Below are positions 20,630-29,650 of a DNA stretch of 64,000 nt, piece by piece. How positions within the stretch are numbered: position 1 is the first letter of the stretch; each line of letters opens with the position of its first letter. A model generated the notes under the pieces. It made no database searches and was not told the DNA's origin. It saw nothing but the letters and a program-made list of their open reading frames with translations. The translations under genes were made by a program, and so were the position numbers. The DNA is taken from positions 56,042 through 120,041 of the forward strand of contig JAJYMB010000031.1 in the NCBI GenBank assembly GCA_021787365.1, written 5' to 3'. Origin of the DNA: Actinomycetes bacterium. GTDB taxonomy: Bacteria; Actinomycetota; Acidimicrobiia; Acidimicrobiales; Palsa-688.

Positions 20630-21709
20630 TTAGCTTGCGTTGCTCGTGGCAGCGCCCGCCGCCGGCGAGCTCTCGGCCTCGGCCGAGGCCTCGGTGGGCT
20701 CCGCCTGCGGCTCCACTGTTCCAACCGTCTCAACTGGCCCTGCGGTCTCGACTGGCCCAGCGGTCTCGACTGGCCCAGCGGTCTCGACTGGCCCAGCGGT
20801 CTCGACTGGCCCAGCGGTCTCGACTGGCCCAGCGGTCTCGACTGGCCCAGCGGTCTCGACTGGCCCAGCGGTCTCGACTGGGCCTCCCGGCACCGTAACG
20901 GCCGTCACCGGGATGGCGGGCTCAGCCGGAGCGCGGCCCGCCACCTCGGCGGGACCTGGAGCGCCGGCATGCACCCCTGAGGGCGCCGGCGGGGGCCCGC
21001 CTGCTGCCTGGTTGGTGCGGCGAGAGGCGACGAAGCGGCCCTCTTGAACTGCCTCGGCAACCACGCGGCACATGATCGTCCCGCTGCGGATGGCGTCGTC
21101 GTTGCCCGGTATGGGGAACTGGACCGTGTCGGGGTCGCAGTTGGTGTCCACCACCGCAAGGATGGGGATGCCCATCTTGTTGGCTTCGGACACCGCGATG
21201 TGCTCTTTTTTGATGTCGATGATGAAAACGGCGTCCGGTAAGCGCGACATGGTGCGGATGCCACCCAGGTTGCGCTCGAGCTTCTCGAGCTCGCGGGTGT
21301 GGACGAGCGCCTCCTTCTTGGGCATCGCCTCGAAGTCGCCCGCCCGGCGCATGCGCTCGAACTCCTGCATCTTGCCTACGCGACCGGAGATCGTGCCGAA
21401 GTTGGTGAGCATCCCGCCGAGCCAACGTTCGTTGACATAGGGCATGCCGCAGAGCTTGGCGAAGCGCTCTATGGGGTCCTGCGCCTGCTTCTTGGTACCC
21501 ACGAACAGTACCGTGCCCCCGTCGGCCACGAGGTCCCTCACAAAGGAATAGGCGACCTCGAGCCTCTGGAGGGTCTGGTTGAGGTCAATGATGTAGATGC
21601 CATTGCGTTCGCCGAATATGAAGCGCTTCATCTTCGGGTTCCAGCGCCTCGTCTGGTGCCCGAAGTGCACTCCCGCCTCCAAAAGCTGCCGCATCGTTAC
21701 TACGGCCAT
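20630..21709 (-). CDS. rpsB: 30S ribosomal protein S2 with long repetitive C-terminal extension
   Basis: The first ~230 residues are a standard S2 ([41 protein letters not shown], [14 protein letters not shown] core). The remaining ~125 residues are Pro/Ala/Glu-rich and hold eight VETAGP-type hexapeptides encoded by an 18-bp array, so the protein is about 100 residues longer than usual. The tail is acidic and probably disordered on the 30S surface. GGAGAGGAG lies just upstream of ATG 21709. Confidence 0.96.
   Translation of the reverse strand: MAVVTMRQLLEAGVHFGHQTRRWNPKMKRFIFGERNGIYIIDLNQTLQRLEVAYSFVRDLVADGGTVLFVGTKKQAQDPIERFAKLCGMPYVNERWLGGMLTNFGTISGRVGKMQEFERMRRAGDFEAMPKKEALVHTRELEKLERNLGGIRTMSRLPDAVFIIDIKKEHIAVSEANKMGIPILAVVDTNCDPDTVQFPIPGNDDAIRSGTIMCRVVAEAVQEGRFVASRRTNQAAGGPPPAPSGVHAGAPGPAEVAGRAPAEPAIPVTAVTVPGGPVETAGPVETAGPVETAGPVETAGPVETAGPVETAGPVETAGPVETAGPVETVGTVEPQAEPTEASAEAESSPAAGAATSNAS
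20726..20883. repeat. 18-bp tandem repeat (~8 copies) in the rpsB 3' region
   Basis: GGTCTCGACTGGCCCAGC recurs every 18 bp from 20744 to 20870, with a degenerate unit at 20726 and a diverged last unit. Minus-strand translation is VETAGP. Confidence 0.97.
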
Positions 21710-21749
21710 GTCGACTCCTCTCCATCGGTTGTCAAGACCCGAGCGCTAG

Positions 21750-21771
21750 CGCCCTCTCGGATGGGAGGGCG
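21750..21771. other. Hairpin between whiG-like gene and rpsB
   Basis: CGCCCTC (21750-21756) pairs with GAGGGCG (21765-21771) across an 8-nt loop, ~40 bases before the rpsB start. There is no T-tract. It could be a weak terminator for the sigma gene or part of an S2 leader; the sequence does not decide. Confidence 0.35.
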
Positions 21772-21855
21772 ACCGTGGAGGCACCCGGGCGTGGATTTGT
21801 ACTGCTGGCTCGTTCGGTTGCCGCCGACCAGGGTAACAGACCGGCCGGGCCCTGC

Positions 21856-22638
21856 TCAGGCGATGTCTTTCTCCGCCAGGAGCATCTTCGCCCGCAGCTG
21901 GAGGACAGCCTTGGTGTGGATCTGGCAGACGCGGCTCTCGGTCACACCCAGCACCTGGCCTATCTCGGCCAGCGTGAGGCCTTCGTAGTAGTAGAGGGAG
22001 AGCACGATCTTCTCGCGGTCGGCCAGCCGGTTGATGGCACCCGCCAAGATCTGCTTCATCTCCTCCACCTCATAGGAAGCCATCGGGCCGTCGTGACGGT
22101 CGGCGATCGTGTCCCCGAGGGTCGTGGACTCGCCTCGCTCCCCGCCGGCTAGCACCTCGTCCAAAGCCACGATGCCCACGAAGGAGATCTGCGAGAACTG
22201 CGCCTGCAGCTCCTGCTCAGAAAGCCCCAGCTCAGCCGCCACCTCGACGTCCGACGGCGACCGCAGGAACTGACCCTCCAGTTTCGCGTACGCCTTCTCG
22301 ATCGCCCTCGCCTTGGCCCGTACCGAACGCGGGACCCAATCGATGCTCCGCAGTTCGTCGATGATGGCACCCTTGATGCGGGTAATGGCGTAGGTCTCGA
22401 ACTTGACGGACCTCTCGTTGTCAAACTTCTCGATGGCGTCGATCAGCCCGAAGATCCCATAGCTCACCAGGTCGCCGAGCTCGATCGTGCTCGGGAGGCC
22501 CACTGATACGCGGCCCGCCACGTACTTGACGAGCGGCGAATAGCGCACGATCAGCTTGTCGCGCAGGTCCTGGGCCCCGGTCCGCTTGTACTCGGCCCAG
22601 AGCTCGTCCGCCGTCGGAGCCAGCTCGTCTGTCTCCAT
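21856..22638 (-). CDS. whiG: FliA/WhiG-type alternative sigma factor
   Basis: This 260-residue sigma-70 family protein has region 2 ([31 protein letters not shown]), region 3 and a clean region 4 helix-turn-helix ([20 protein letters not shown]). WhiG/FliA sigmas drive motility or developmental genes; no flagellar gene is present here, so the regulon is unknown. Its ATG overlaps the xerC stop (ATGA). In Streptomyces, whiG sits in this same dprA-rpsB interval. The symbol is by family and position. Confidence 0.88.
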   Translation of the reverse strand: METDELAPTADELWAEYKRTGAQDLRDKLIVRYSPLVKYVAGRVSVGLPSTIELGDLVSYGIFGLIDAIEKFDNERSVKFETYAITRIKGAIIDELRSIDWVPRSVRAKARAIEKAYAKLEGQFLRSPSDVEVAAELGLSEQELQAQFSQISFVGIVALDEVLAGGERGESTTLGDTIADRHDGPMASYEVEEMKQILAGAINRLADREKIVLSLYYYEGLTLAEIGQVLGVTESRVCQIHTKAVLQLRAKMLLAEKDIA

Positions 22639-23660
22639 CAGGCCCTTGGGTGCGCCTCGTCGTACACGGCCAACAGGCGCTCCTTGCTGACGTGGGTGTA
22701 CACCTGGGTGGTGCGGAGGTTGGCATGACCGAGCAGTTCCTGCACGACCCGGAGGTCCGCGCCACCGTCCAACATGTGAGTCGCAAAGCTGTGCCGCAGC
22801 GCGTGCGGGTGCGTGTGCACAGGCGAACGCTTGTCCAGCACGCGCCTCACGTCCCGGGGGGTGATCCGCCGGCCGCGCAGGTTGAGAAAGACCGGGCCCT
22901 GCCCGGAGACGGTGCCGCCGAGCTCAGGCCGGCCCTCTCGCAACCAACGCTCCAGCGCCCTCATGGACGTCGCAGACATGGGCACCTGCCTCTGTTTGGC
23001 ACCCTTGCCCCACACTGTCACCCAGCCCCGGGCCAAGTCCAGGTCCGCCTCGCTGAGCCCGCACAGCTCGCTCACCCGCAGGCCGCTGCCGTATAGCAGT
23101 TCGAGCAGGGCGTCGTCGCGAAGCTTCACGGCCTCTGGCACCGTTGCCGTGCTCGCCTGCATATGCTCGCGCCCCTCCTCGGCACCCCGCGCGGCCGCCT
23201 TTCCCAACGCTCGCGCTTTTCCCGAGCCGACGGCCGGGGCCGGCGCCTGGGGTAGGTCGAGTATGGCCGAGATCTCGCTCAGCGCCAGCACCCGGGGCAA
23301 GCGGCCCCGTCCGGCTCGCACCGACAGGCCAACCGTCGGGTCTTCGGTGACCACACCCGCCCTGCGGAGCCAGCCGAAGTAACGCCGCAGAGCCGCCGCC
23401 GCCTGCGCAATGCTTTGGCGGGCGTAGCGTCGGGTGGCCATGTATGCCAGGTACCGGCGCAGCCAGAGCCGGTCGGCCTCCTCAGGGCCCGAAAGGCCGG
23501 CGCGAGAGGCCCACGTGACGAAGCCCGAGACAGCGTTGGAGTAGGCGCTCCTCGTTGCCGGAGAAAGTTCCGTGAGTGAATTCTGCCACCGATCGATCCC
23601 CCACCCAGGGATATCGCGGTGCCCCCCAGGGCCACCCAGAGCGTCTCCATCAAGGCACAC
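22638..23660 (-). CDS. xerC: Tyrosine recombinase XerC
   Basis: This 340-residue site-specific recombinase is expected to resolve chromosome dimers at dif. The catalytic set is visible: Arg in [11 protein letters not shown]-x2-R in [13 protein letters not shown], and [15 protein letters not shown] with the nucleophilic Tyr. A ~40-residue Ala-rich insertion lies between the core-binding and catalytic domains. GTG 23660 is proposed as start; the frame stays open upstream, but there it runs through a 33-34-bp tandem repeat and reads as Arg-rich noise. The stop overlaps the sigma gene start. Confidence 0.9.
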   Translation of the reverse strand: MCLDGDALGGPGGHRDIPGWGIDRWQNSLTELSPATRSAYSNAVSGFVTWASRAGLSGPEEADRLWLRRYLAYMATRRYARQSIAQAAAALRRYFGWLRRAGVVTEDPTVGLSVRAGRGRLPRVLALSEISAILDLPQAPAPAVGSGKARALGKAAARGAEEGREHMQASTATVPEAVKLRDDALLELLYGSGLRVSELCGLSEADLDLARGWVTVWGKGAKQRQVPMSATSMRALERWLREGRPELGGTVSGQGPVFLNLRGRRITPRDVRRVLDKRSPVHTHPHALRHSFATHMLDGGADLRVVQELLGHANLRTTQVYTHVSKERLLAVYDEAHPRA

Positions 23661-23720
23661 TGCGCTAGATGGTAGTGGCTCGGGCCTGCTCCGGGCAGGG
23701 TCCAAGGTCCATCTGTGCGC

Positions 23721-23853
23721 ATGCCGCCACGTTCTGCACAAGCCTTCTCCCGCGTGCCGCCACGAACTGCTCGTAGCCTTCTCCCGCGTGCCGCCACGAA
23801 CTGCTCGTAGCCTTCTCCGCGTGCCTGCATCCGCTGCTCGTAGCTTCCTCGCC
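23721..23853. repeat. 33-34-bp tandem repeat (4 diverged copies) upstream of xerC and Nudix gene
   Basis: Units start at 23721, 23754, 23788 and 23821 with the shared beginning GTGCCGCCACGAACTGCTCG (first and last diverged). They fill the divergent gap between xerC (-) and the Nudix gene (+), where promoters would be expected. Confidence 0.9.
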
Positions 23854-23872
23854 TCCGCCGACCCTGGTTGCC

Positions 23873-24400
23873 GTGCCGTCGCCACCGCCTAGCACAGGGC
23901 CTGGTCGAGCCTCCGGCAACCGTGGCCGGCTCCGCAGGCAAGCGGCCCGCGTCGTCCTGCTCGCGCCGGACGACAGCGTGCTCCTCCTCTCAGGCCGCGA
24001 CCCCTCGGGCGCCGGCGTGGGGCCCTTCTGGTTGGTACCCGGCGGTGGTGGCAAGGAAGGTGAGGCGCCGGAGGATGCAGCTCGCCGAGAGGCCTACGAG
24101 GAGCTCGGCACGCGTCTCGGCGACCTCGGGCCTCCCGTGTGGCGCCGGCACACGAGCTTTGTCTTCGACGGGCGGCACTACGACCAGAAAGAACTCTTCT
24201 TCGTCGTCCGCACCCCGCGCTTCACCCCCGTCCCGACTGCCCTGACCGAACTGGAAAGCCGCTTCACCACCGGTGCCCGCTGGTGGCCGCTCGCCGAACT
24301 GGCCGCGACAAGCGAGGTCATTTTCCCTGCCAAGCTCGCAGAACTGGTGGAGGCCTGGCTTTCCGCCGGCCCTCCGCCCACCCCACTGCCGATCGACTGA
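23873..24400 (+). CDS. Nudix hydrolase
   Basis: The 175-residue protein carries a full Nudix box, G-x5-E-x7-REAYEELGT, in the segment starting GGKEGEAPEDAARRE. Nudix enzymes hydrolyse nucleoside diphosphate-linked compounds using Mg2+ held by the Glu residues; the substrate cannot be read from sequence. The start is GTG 23873. It is the only plus-strand gene in the xerC-dprA stretch and converges on dprA with a 54-bp gap. Confidence 0.88.
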   Translation: MPSPPPSTGPGRASGNRGRLRRQAARVVLLAPDDSVLLLSGRDPSGAGVGPFWLVPGGGGKEGEAPEDAARREAYEELGTRLGDLGPPVWRRHTSFVFDGRHYDQKELFFVVRTPRFTPVPTALTELESRFTTGARWWPLAELAATSEVIFPAKLAELVEAWLSAGPPPTPLPID

Positions 24401-24454
24401 CACCAAGCAGCGCCATGCGAGCGGCTCTAGCCACGGGGAGCAGGGTCCACGCCC

Positions 24455-25807
24455 TCACGCCCGTCGAGACCACCAACCGCCCTCCTCGCTGACGACGGCG
24501 CCGGCCGCCTCGAGGCGCTCGAGCGCCACCACGACGGCACCAACCGGGAGACCGCTCCGCTCGACGACATCTTCGAGGCAGAGCGGCCGCCAGCCCAGTG
24601 CTACCAGCACCTTTTCCTCGACTGGGCCAATCGGGTCGAGCCCGTCCGGGCTGCCCGCTCCCTTGGGCGGAGCCTGGGGCGCGCCCACGCTGGCGCACAG
24701 CCCCAGGGCGTCAAGCACGTCCTCTGCCCCTCGCACGGGCGTGGCACCGTCCCGGAGCAGGCTGTTGGTCCCGGCGCAGGACGGCGAGTGGACCGACCCG
24801 GGCACCGCGGCGACCTCCACCCCGCGCCGCAGCGCAGCGTCAACCGTGTGCCACGACCCTCCGGTCGTGTGCGACTCCACCACCACGACCAAGCGCGCCA
24901 AGCCGGCGATGACGCGATTTCGAGCCGGGAAGCGCCAGGGCTGGGCTGGGCTGCCCGGAGGCGTCTCGGAGACGACCGCCCCTGCGCTCGCGACACGCCG
25001 CCAGAGGGCAGCGTGCTGGCGGGGGTAGACGACGTCGACCCCGCTCGCCGCGACCCCGACCGTCGAAGCCGCCGGCGGGACCTCTCCCGCCTGCTGGAAC
25101 CCTGAAAGGGCGCCGGCGTGCGCGGCCCCGTCGATGCCGAGCGCCAGGCCGGACACCACGCACACGCCGGCGAGGGCGAGATCCCGCGCCAGCTCGTAAG
25201 CAGTGGCTGCCCCCTCGGGACTGCAGCGCCGCGTCCCGACCACCGCGACTACGGGGCAGCGCTCCACCCACCCGATGTCGCCCACCGAGAACAGCACTCC
25301 GGGAGGCGCCGGCCCCGACGCCAGCGCGCTCGGGTAGCCCTGGCCGCCAAACCACGTCACCTCGATGCCTCGCTGGAGGCAGCGCTGCCAAAGCCCCGCG
25401 ACATCCATGCGCCTCGCCGCATCGCTCACCCGCCCCGAAGCACCGGCATTCCGCTCTCCCCGTTGCGCCGGCACCCTCGGAGGTGCGACCTGCCCTGCAA
25501 GCGCCCGCACCCAAGCCTGCTCTGGCCCCCAGTTGGCCAACAGCTCGGCAAGCCAACCGGGTCCCACACCCGGGAGGCTCGCCAGCGCCGCCGCGTACGC
25601 CCCAGGGGGCAGGCCAAGCGGCGGACCTGAGCCAGGCGCGCCCAGGCCGCTCATCTCGCTCAGGCTGGTCGTGCGGCCCGTGCCGCTCCATGTCGGCCGC
25701 ATGCTCATGCCGCTTGCGTCACGCGTGTCGCCCGTGCCGGCCACATCGCCCGTGCCGGCCACATCGCCCGTGCCGGCCACATCGCCCGCTTCGCCCGTGT
25801 CTCTCAT
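24455..25807 (-). CDS. dprA: DNA processing protein DprA (Smf)
   Basis: DprA loads RecA on incoming single-stranded DNA during transformation. The Rossmann-like core is clear: VSGLALGIDGAAHAGAL, SETPPGSPAQPWRFPARNR and GVEVAAVPGSVHSPSCAGTN. A small winged-helix domain ends the protein. ATG 25807 overlaps the comM stop (ATGA) and is chosen over longer frames. The 450 residues include ~60 extra N-terminal residues with a GDVAGT repeat before the SAM-like domain. Confidence 0.93.
   Translation of the reverse strand: MRDTGEAGDVAGTGDVAGTGDVAGTGDTRDASGMSMRPTWSGTGRTTSLSEMSGLGAPGSGPPLGLPPGAYAAALASLPGVGPGWLAELLANWGPEQAWVRALAGQVAPPRVPAQRGERNAGASGRVSDAARRMDVAGLWQRCLQRGIEVTWFGGQGYPSALASGPAPPGVLFSVGDIGWVERCPVVAVVGTRRCSPEGAATAYELARDLALAGVCVVSGLALGIDGAAHAGALSGFQQAGEVPPAASTVGVAASGVDVVYPRQHAALWRRVASAGAVVSETPPGSPAQPWRFPARNRVIAGLARLVVVVESHTTGGSWHTVDAALRRGVEVAAVPGSVHSPSCAGTNSLLRDGATPVRGAEDVLDALGLCASVGAPQAPPKGAGSPDGLDPIGPVEEKVLVALGWRPLCLEDVVERSGLPVGAVVVALERLEAAGAVVSEEGGWWSRRA
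25734..25787. repeat. 18-bp tandem repeat x3 at the dprA 5' end
   Basis: GTGCCGGCCACATCGCCC starts at 25734, 25752 and 25770 and encodes GDVAGT in the DprA N-terminal extension. Confidence 0.95.
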
Positions 25808-27423
25808 GTCGCCGTCGCCCTCACTCTCTGGGTCTCCCCTGTCGGCCAGTGGGCGCCCTCGCCGGCATCGTGCCCCAAGATCCCTGGTGCCCGGAGGGCC
25901 AACGCCACGAGGACATGCTCTTCCCGGAGCGGCGCGTCGTCGCCGGCGAGGTCCGCCACCGTCAGCGCCACGCGCCGGGAACGGTCGAGGCCGCGGGCCG
26001 ACAGCCGCCCCTCGCGGAGGCGGCGCTCGAGGAGCCGCCTCGCCCCAGCACTGAGAGGGGCGACCTCGCTCAGGGCAACAGCTGGGAGCTCGGCGTTGCA
26101 ACGAACGCCGCGCTGGCGCGCCCTCTCACGCGCCCCCTCCACCCTCCGCGCTGCCACCAGCGAAGGCTCCCCCGAGGCCACATTCACGGAGGACCCGAGC
26201 AGCTCGTCCACTTCGGGGCACCTCACCCTCACGCGGAGGTCGAAGCGGTCGAGGAGCGGCCCCGAAATCCTCCCCACGTACCTCGCGCGCGCCGCCGGCG
26301 GGCACCTGCACGACCCGGGGGAGCCGTCGGCGCCGCATCGGCAGGCGTTCATGGCAGCAACCAACATGAACCGGGCTGGGAACGCCACCGTCGCGCTGGC
26401 GCGGCACACGACCACCCGTCCCTCCTCCAGCGGCTGGCGCAAGTTGTCCAGTACAGACCCCGGGAACTCGGCCAGCTCATCCAAAAACAACACCCCGTTG
26501 TGCGCGCAGCTAATTTCTCCTGGGCGCAACCGCGCCCCACCGCCCCCGACCAGGGACACGGCCGAGGCGCTGTGGTGCGGGGAACGGAACGGGGGCCGCC
26601 GGCACAAAGCCCCCGACGCCACGTTCAAGCCGGCAGCCGAATGGATTTTGGCCACCTCCAGGGCCTCCTCTGTTGACAGCTCGGGCAAGAGCCCGGGCAG
26701 GCGCGTGGCAAGCATCGTCTTCCCGGCGCCGGCGGGGCCTACGAGCAGCAAGTGGTGACCTCCCGCCGCGGCCACCTCGAGCGCTTGGCGGCCGAGCGCT
26801 TGGCCCTTCACGTCGGCGAGGTCGGGAGGCGCTGGGTCGTCCGGCTCGCCCGCCGCTTCGGGCAATGGGGGCCACCCGCCCCTCCCCTCGAGGGCGGCCA
26901 CGAGTTCGCGCAGGTGGGCTGACGTCCGCACCTCGAGCCGGCCGAGTAGCCCTGCCTCGACGGCGCAGTCAGGAGGGACGACGACTACCTCCGGCGCCGC
27001 TCCCGGTCCACCGGCACCGGCACCGCCACCGGCCTCGGAGATCGCGGCGACCAAGGGCAGCACGCCCGGCACTTTCCTGAGCGACCCGTCCAAGCCGAGC
27101 TCGCCGACGAACGCTAAGCCCTTCAACGACGACAGCTTCAACTGGCCCGACGCAGCCAGCACTCCGAGCGCTATCGGCAGGTCGAGCCCAGGGCCTGCTT
27201 TTCGTACGCCCGAGGGCGCCAAGTTGACCGTCAACCGTGTTTGGGGCCAGGTGAGCCCGCTGGAGACAACTGCGGCGCGTGCGCGGTCCCTCGCTTCACG
27301 ACACGAAGCGTCCGGCAGCCCGACCACCTGAAAGCTCGGTACCCCGGTGCTCACGTGCACCTCGACGGTGACGAAGCGGCCATCGACGCCTACGAGCGTT
27401 GCCGAGGCGACCGTTGCGAGCAT
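25804..27423 (-). CDS. comM: YifB/ComM family Mg chelatase-like AAA+ ATPase
   Basis: This 539-residue protein has an N-terminal Lon-protease-like fold (FQVVGLPDASCREARDR) and an AAA+ core: Walker A LLVGPAGAGKTMLATRLPG, Walker B VLFLDELAEF. A C-terminal Mg-chelatase domain holds CRCPPAARARYVGRISGP. ComM is a hexameric helicase that aids branch migration in natural transformation. ATG 27423 is the normal start (MLATVASATLVGVDG), with GGAAGGGG upstream. It is coupled to dprA. Confidence 0.93.
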   Translation of the reverse strand: MLATVASATLVGVDGRFVTVEVHVSTGVPSFQVVGLPDASCREARDRARAAVVSSGLTWPQTRLTVNLAPSGVRKAGPGLDLPIALGVLAASGQLKLSSLKGLAFVGELGLDGSLRKVPGVLPLVAAISEAGGGAGAGGPGAAPEVVVVPPDCAVEAGLLGRLEVRTSAHLRELVAALEGRGGWPPLPEAAGEPDDPAPPDLADVKGQALGRQALEVAAAGGHHLLLVGPAGAGKTMLATRLPGLLPELSTEEALEVAKIHSAAGLNVASGALCRRPPFRSPHHSASAVSLVGGGGARLRPGEISCAHNGVLFLDELAEFPGSVLDNLRQPLEEGRVVVCRASATVAFPARFMLVAAMNACRCGADGSPGSCRCPPAARARYVGRISGPLLDRFDLRVRVRCPEVDELLGSSVNVASGEPSLVAARRVEGARERARQRGVRCNAELPAVALSEVAPLSAGARRLLERRLREGRLSARGLDRSRRVALTVADLAGDDAPLREEHVLVALALRAPGILGHDAGEGAHWPTGETQRVRATAT

Positions 27424-27552
27424 GTGCGGCCCCTTCCTGCTTCCGGGCACAAAGGCTGTCGGCGTTTGCGAAGAGGCCAGCGCTGGCCACGAGCGTTCGG
27501 TCACACGATAACAGGGCCCTGTGACGACCAATGCGGCCGTTAGCGTGTCGGC

Positions 27553-27867
27553 GTGACCCGCCCAGCTCGTCCCCGCCGGCGCCGCCGCTCACCGGCAGCT
27601 CGCGCCGCGGCAGGACATGAGAGCGGAGATTTTCAAGAACTATCGGGCGTCATCGAGCTTGCGGCGGGTGTCGCGGACGAAGGCGTCCAGGTACGGCGCA
27701 TCCAGCCCTCCCAGGCTCGAAAGGTCTACCGCTGCCCAGGCTGCCAGCAAGAAATCGCCGTAGGGACCGGCCATGTCGTCGTGGTGCCGCTGGAGGCGCC
27801 TGACCTCCGCCGCCACTGGCACACCTCCTGCTGGGTCATGCGGGGCCGCCGCCGGCCCGGCCGATAA
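27553..27867 (+). CDS. Small conserved protein with a Cys/His metal site
   Basis: This 104-residue protein has an Arg-rich N-terminus and a conserved-looking core, KVYRCPGCQQEI then GHVVVVP, then DLRRHWHTSCW. The C-x2-C plus H-x2-H-x-C pattern suggests one zinc site. Small proteins with this pattern occur near yraN/comM in actinobacteria, but their function is unknown. The start is GTG 27553. It is divergent from comM and converges on yraN. Confidence 0.7.
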   Translation: MTRPARPRRRRRSPAARAAAGHESGDFQELSGVIELAAGVADEGVQVRRIQPSQARKVYRCPGCQQEIAVGTGHVVVVPLEAPDLRRHWHTSCWVMRGRRRPGR

Positions 27868-27899
27868 ACAGACCGATGTCCGGAGGCGGAAGCCGCCTC
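27864..27899. terminator. Hairpin at convergent ends, with a solo arm resembling the double-hairpin element
   Basis: GAGGCGG (27883-27889) pairs with CCGCCTC (27893-27899) across AAG. Just left of it, AAACAGACCGATGTCC (27866-27881) resembles the outer arm of elements A-C; read on the minus strand it ends in a T-containing run (CTGTTTATC). It lies between the convergent small gene and yraN. It may be a remnant copy. Confidence 0.45.
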
Positions 27900-27938
27900 A
27901 GTCGCAAACCTGCCCGCTTTCGTGCCGAGAACCGACCC

Positions 27939-28415
27939 TCAAAATGCCTCTTCGATGATCTCCACCGTGCCATCGAGCACACTGGCGACGTCGAAGCGCA
28001 CCCGCCAAGTGCGGCTGCGCCAAATGGAGCTGCCCTGAGACGGCGCCGGCGGCCTCGAACCGCGTCCCTCGTCCGCCGAGAGGCCCGCCTCCTTTCCCGA
28101 ACCCCGTCGCTCTCCCACGGGTCTTGCCCGCGCACCCGAACGGGCCGCCGTCAGCCACATACCGGCGAGCCGGCGAACCCGCGCTTGCTTGGCGTAGCCG
28201 ACGGCCTCGGCCGGTAGCCCAAACGAGTCCGACGAGCGCGTCTTGACTTCGCAGAAGACGAGCTGGGAACCCTTCCGCGCCACTATGTCCAACTCGCCGG
28301 CGCGGCACCTCCAATTGCGTGCGACCACCTCGTAGCCGTGCGCCTCGTACCACTCGGCCGCGAGGTCCTCGCCCCGGTGACCGATCTCCCGCCGGCGAGC
28401 CGCCTTTGCGTCCAC
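27939..28415 (-). CDS. yraN: YraN family (UPF0102) nuclease-fold protein
   Basis: The sequence opens GHRGEDLAAEWYEAHGYEVV, then AGELDIVARKGSQLVFCEVK, the PD-(D/E)xK-like core of UPF0102 proteins; activity and role are not established. The start is GTG 28415. At 158 residues it is ~40 longer than usual because of a polar insertion before the last strands (VRFDVASVLDG). It stands upstream of comM and dprA, its usual place. Confidence 0.9.
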   Translation of the reverse strand: MDAKAARRREIGHRGEDLAAEWYEAHGYEVVARNWRCRAGELDIVARKGSQLVFCEVKTRSSDSFGLPAEAVGYAKQARVRRLAGMWLTAARSGARARPVGERRGSGKEAGLSADEGRGSRPPAPSQGSSIWRSRTWRVRFDVASVLDGTVEIIEEAF

Positions 28416-28594
28416 TCAGCGAGGATGCCGCAGGGGTGCGACATCTCGAAGTACGGGTAGATGGCCTCGCCAGCGCCGCTCCTTCGTGCCGATTGGTCCG
28501 CCAGTTGCACAACGTGCCGGCTCGCACTGTGCTTCGAGGCCCCATCGGGTCCCACCCGCGTCCGGCGAGCCGGTAATGACTGTTTCGTTGGTGC

Positions 28595-28623
28595 TTGACG
28601 AGTGTCGAGCTGTCACATAGTAT
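28595..28623 (+). promoter_or_regulatory. Sigma-70-like promoter of the HTH-DUF559 gene
   Basis: TTGACG (28595-28600), 17-bp spacer, TAGTAT (28618-28623). Transcription would start near 28630, only ~7 bases before ATG 28637, giving an almost leaderless mRNA; no Shine-Dalgarno sequence is visible. The AT-rich patch is unusual for this window. Confidence 0.7.
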
Positions 28624-28636
28624 CTCATGTTCTTAT

Positions 28637-29641
28637 ATGTTACCCTACCTCGAAGTCATCGCCAGACAATGCGGAGTCGCCGCTCGCGACCAGCTCGCTC
28701 GAGCCGGCCTCTCGCGACGTGGCTTGGAGCGGGCAGTTGCGACCGGTGTGCTCCAACGCCGCGGCCCGCGCCTCGTCGTCGATCCCCACTGGTCCTCGGA
28801 GGGCGACGAAAGGGCCGAGTTGCGGCGCCGGCTCTTCGCTGCCCTTTTCGAGTGCGCCCCCCGCCAGCGCGCGACAGCACTGGTCTTCCGCCGGTCCGCG
28901 GCGGCCCTCTGGAGCCTCGACGGCCTCGCCGCCAGCGCAGTGCCGACCGAGATCGCCGTGGCCAGAGGCGATACTGTTTCTGGGGCTCTGTTCCGGGTGC
29001 GGCCCGTGGCTCCTGCTGACCGAGCCGAGGTCGAGGGCCTGCCGGTCACCTCCCCCGTGCGCACCCTGGTCGACATCGGCCAGGTGGTAGATGCAGACAC
29101 CCTGGAGAGGGCGCTCGAGTCCGCCCTGCGGAAGCGCCTTGCAACAATGGACGGCCTCCTGGGCGCTCTCGACGCCGCACCCAGGCTCCGAGGCACGAGC
29201 GCTCTCCGTTCGCTTCTCGCCGATCGCCCCCCAAGGCTCCCGCCGACAGAGAGCGACGCCGAAACCCTCTTCGTGCAGCTTGTCCGCCGAGCCGGGTTCC
29301 CGGCACCTATTAGGCAGTTCACCGTCCCTACCCCAGAAGGCAATTTCCGGGTGGACTTTGCGTGGCCCCTCATGCGCATAGCCATCGAGATAGATGGTGC
29401 GGCCGTTCACGCCAGTGCCGGTGCGCTCGCCCGCGACCTCCGCCGGCAGAACGCGATCGTGCTGGCATTTGCTTCGGCAGGGTGGCTGCTGCTCCGCTTC
29501 AGCTGGCACGACCTCGTAGCAGAGCCGTACATGAGCCAGACCTGCTCAAAACTGCGCGAAGCGTGGTCGATCGCCGGGAGCCGGCCACTCGCAGCACCGG
29601 CTGGCGGCCTCACGGCCGACTTCGCCGACCACAACAGCTGA
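28637..29641 (+). CDS. HTH (AbiEi-like) plus DUF559 PD-(D/E)xK endonuclease-like protein
   Basis: The 334-residue protein has an N-terminal helix-turn-helix-like segment (RDQLARAGLSRRGLERAV) like the wHTH of AbiEi-type antitoxins. Its C-terminal ~110 residues carry the DUF559/Vsr-like core: FRVDFAWPLMRIAIEIDG with candidate catalytic Asp and Glu, then GWLLLRFSWHDL. Such genes are common, scattered and mobile in actinobacteria; function is unproven. ATG 28637 fits the promoter; a TTG at 28595 would lie inside the -35 box. It sits in the rplS-yraN interval where lepB and rnhB are often found. Confidence 0.75.
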   Translation: MLPYLEVIARQCGVAARDQLARAGLSRRGLERAVATGVLQRRGPRLVVDPHWSSEGDERAELRRRLFAALFECAPRQRATALVFRRSAAALWSLDGLAASAVPTEIAVARGDTVSGALFRVRPVAPADRAEVEGLPVTSPVRTLVDIGQVVDADTLERALESALRKRLATMDGLLGALDAAPRLRGTSALRSLLADRPPRLPPTESDAETLFVQLVRRAGFPAPIRQFTVPTPEGNFRVDFAWPLMRIAIEIDGAAVHASAGALARDLRRQNAIVLAFASAGWLLLRFSWHDLVAEPYMSQTCSKLREAWSIAGSRPLAAPAGGLTADFADHNS

Positions 29642-29650
29642 TGGCGGTCA

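Noticed and set aside
21730..21735. TTGACA upstream of rpsB as a -35 box
   Set aside because: A -10 box at normal spacing would fall on the rpsB start codon and has no match there, so it is not a usable promoter.
25808..26101. Upstream extension of dprA
   Set aside because: It overlaps the conserved comM C-terminus. The ATGA junction at 25807 is the natural start.
28416..28628. Small minus-strand gene (70 codons) upstream of yraN
   Set aside because: It overlaps the promoter of the HTH-DUF559 gene, has no ribosome binding site and low-complexity content.
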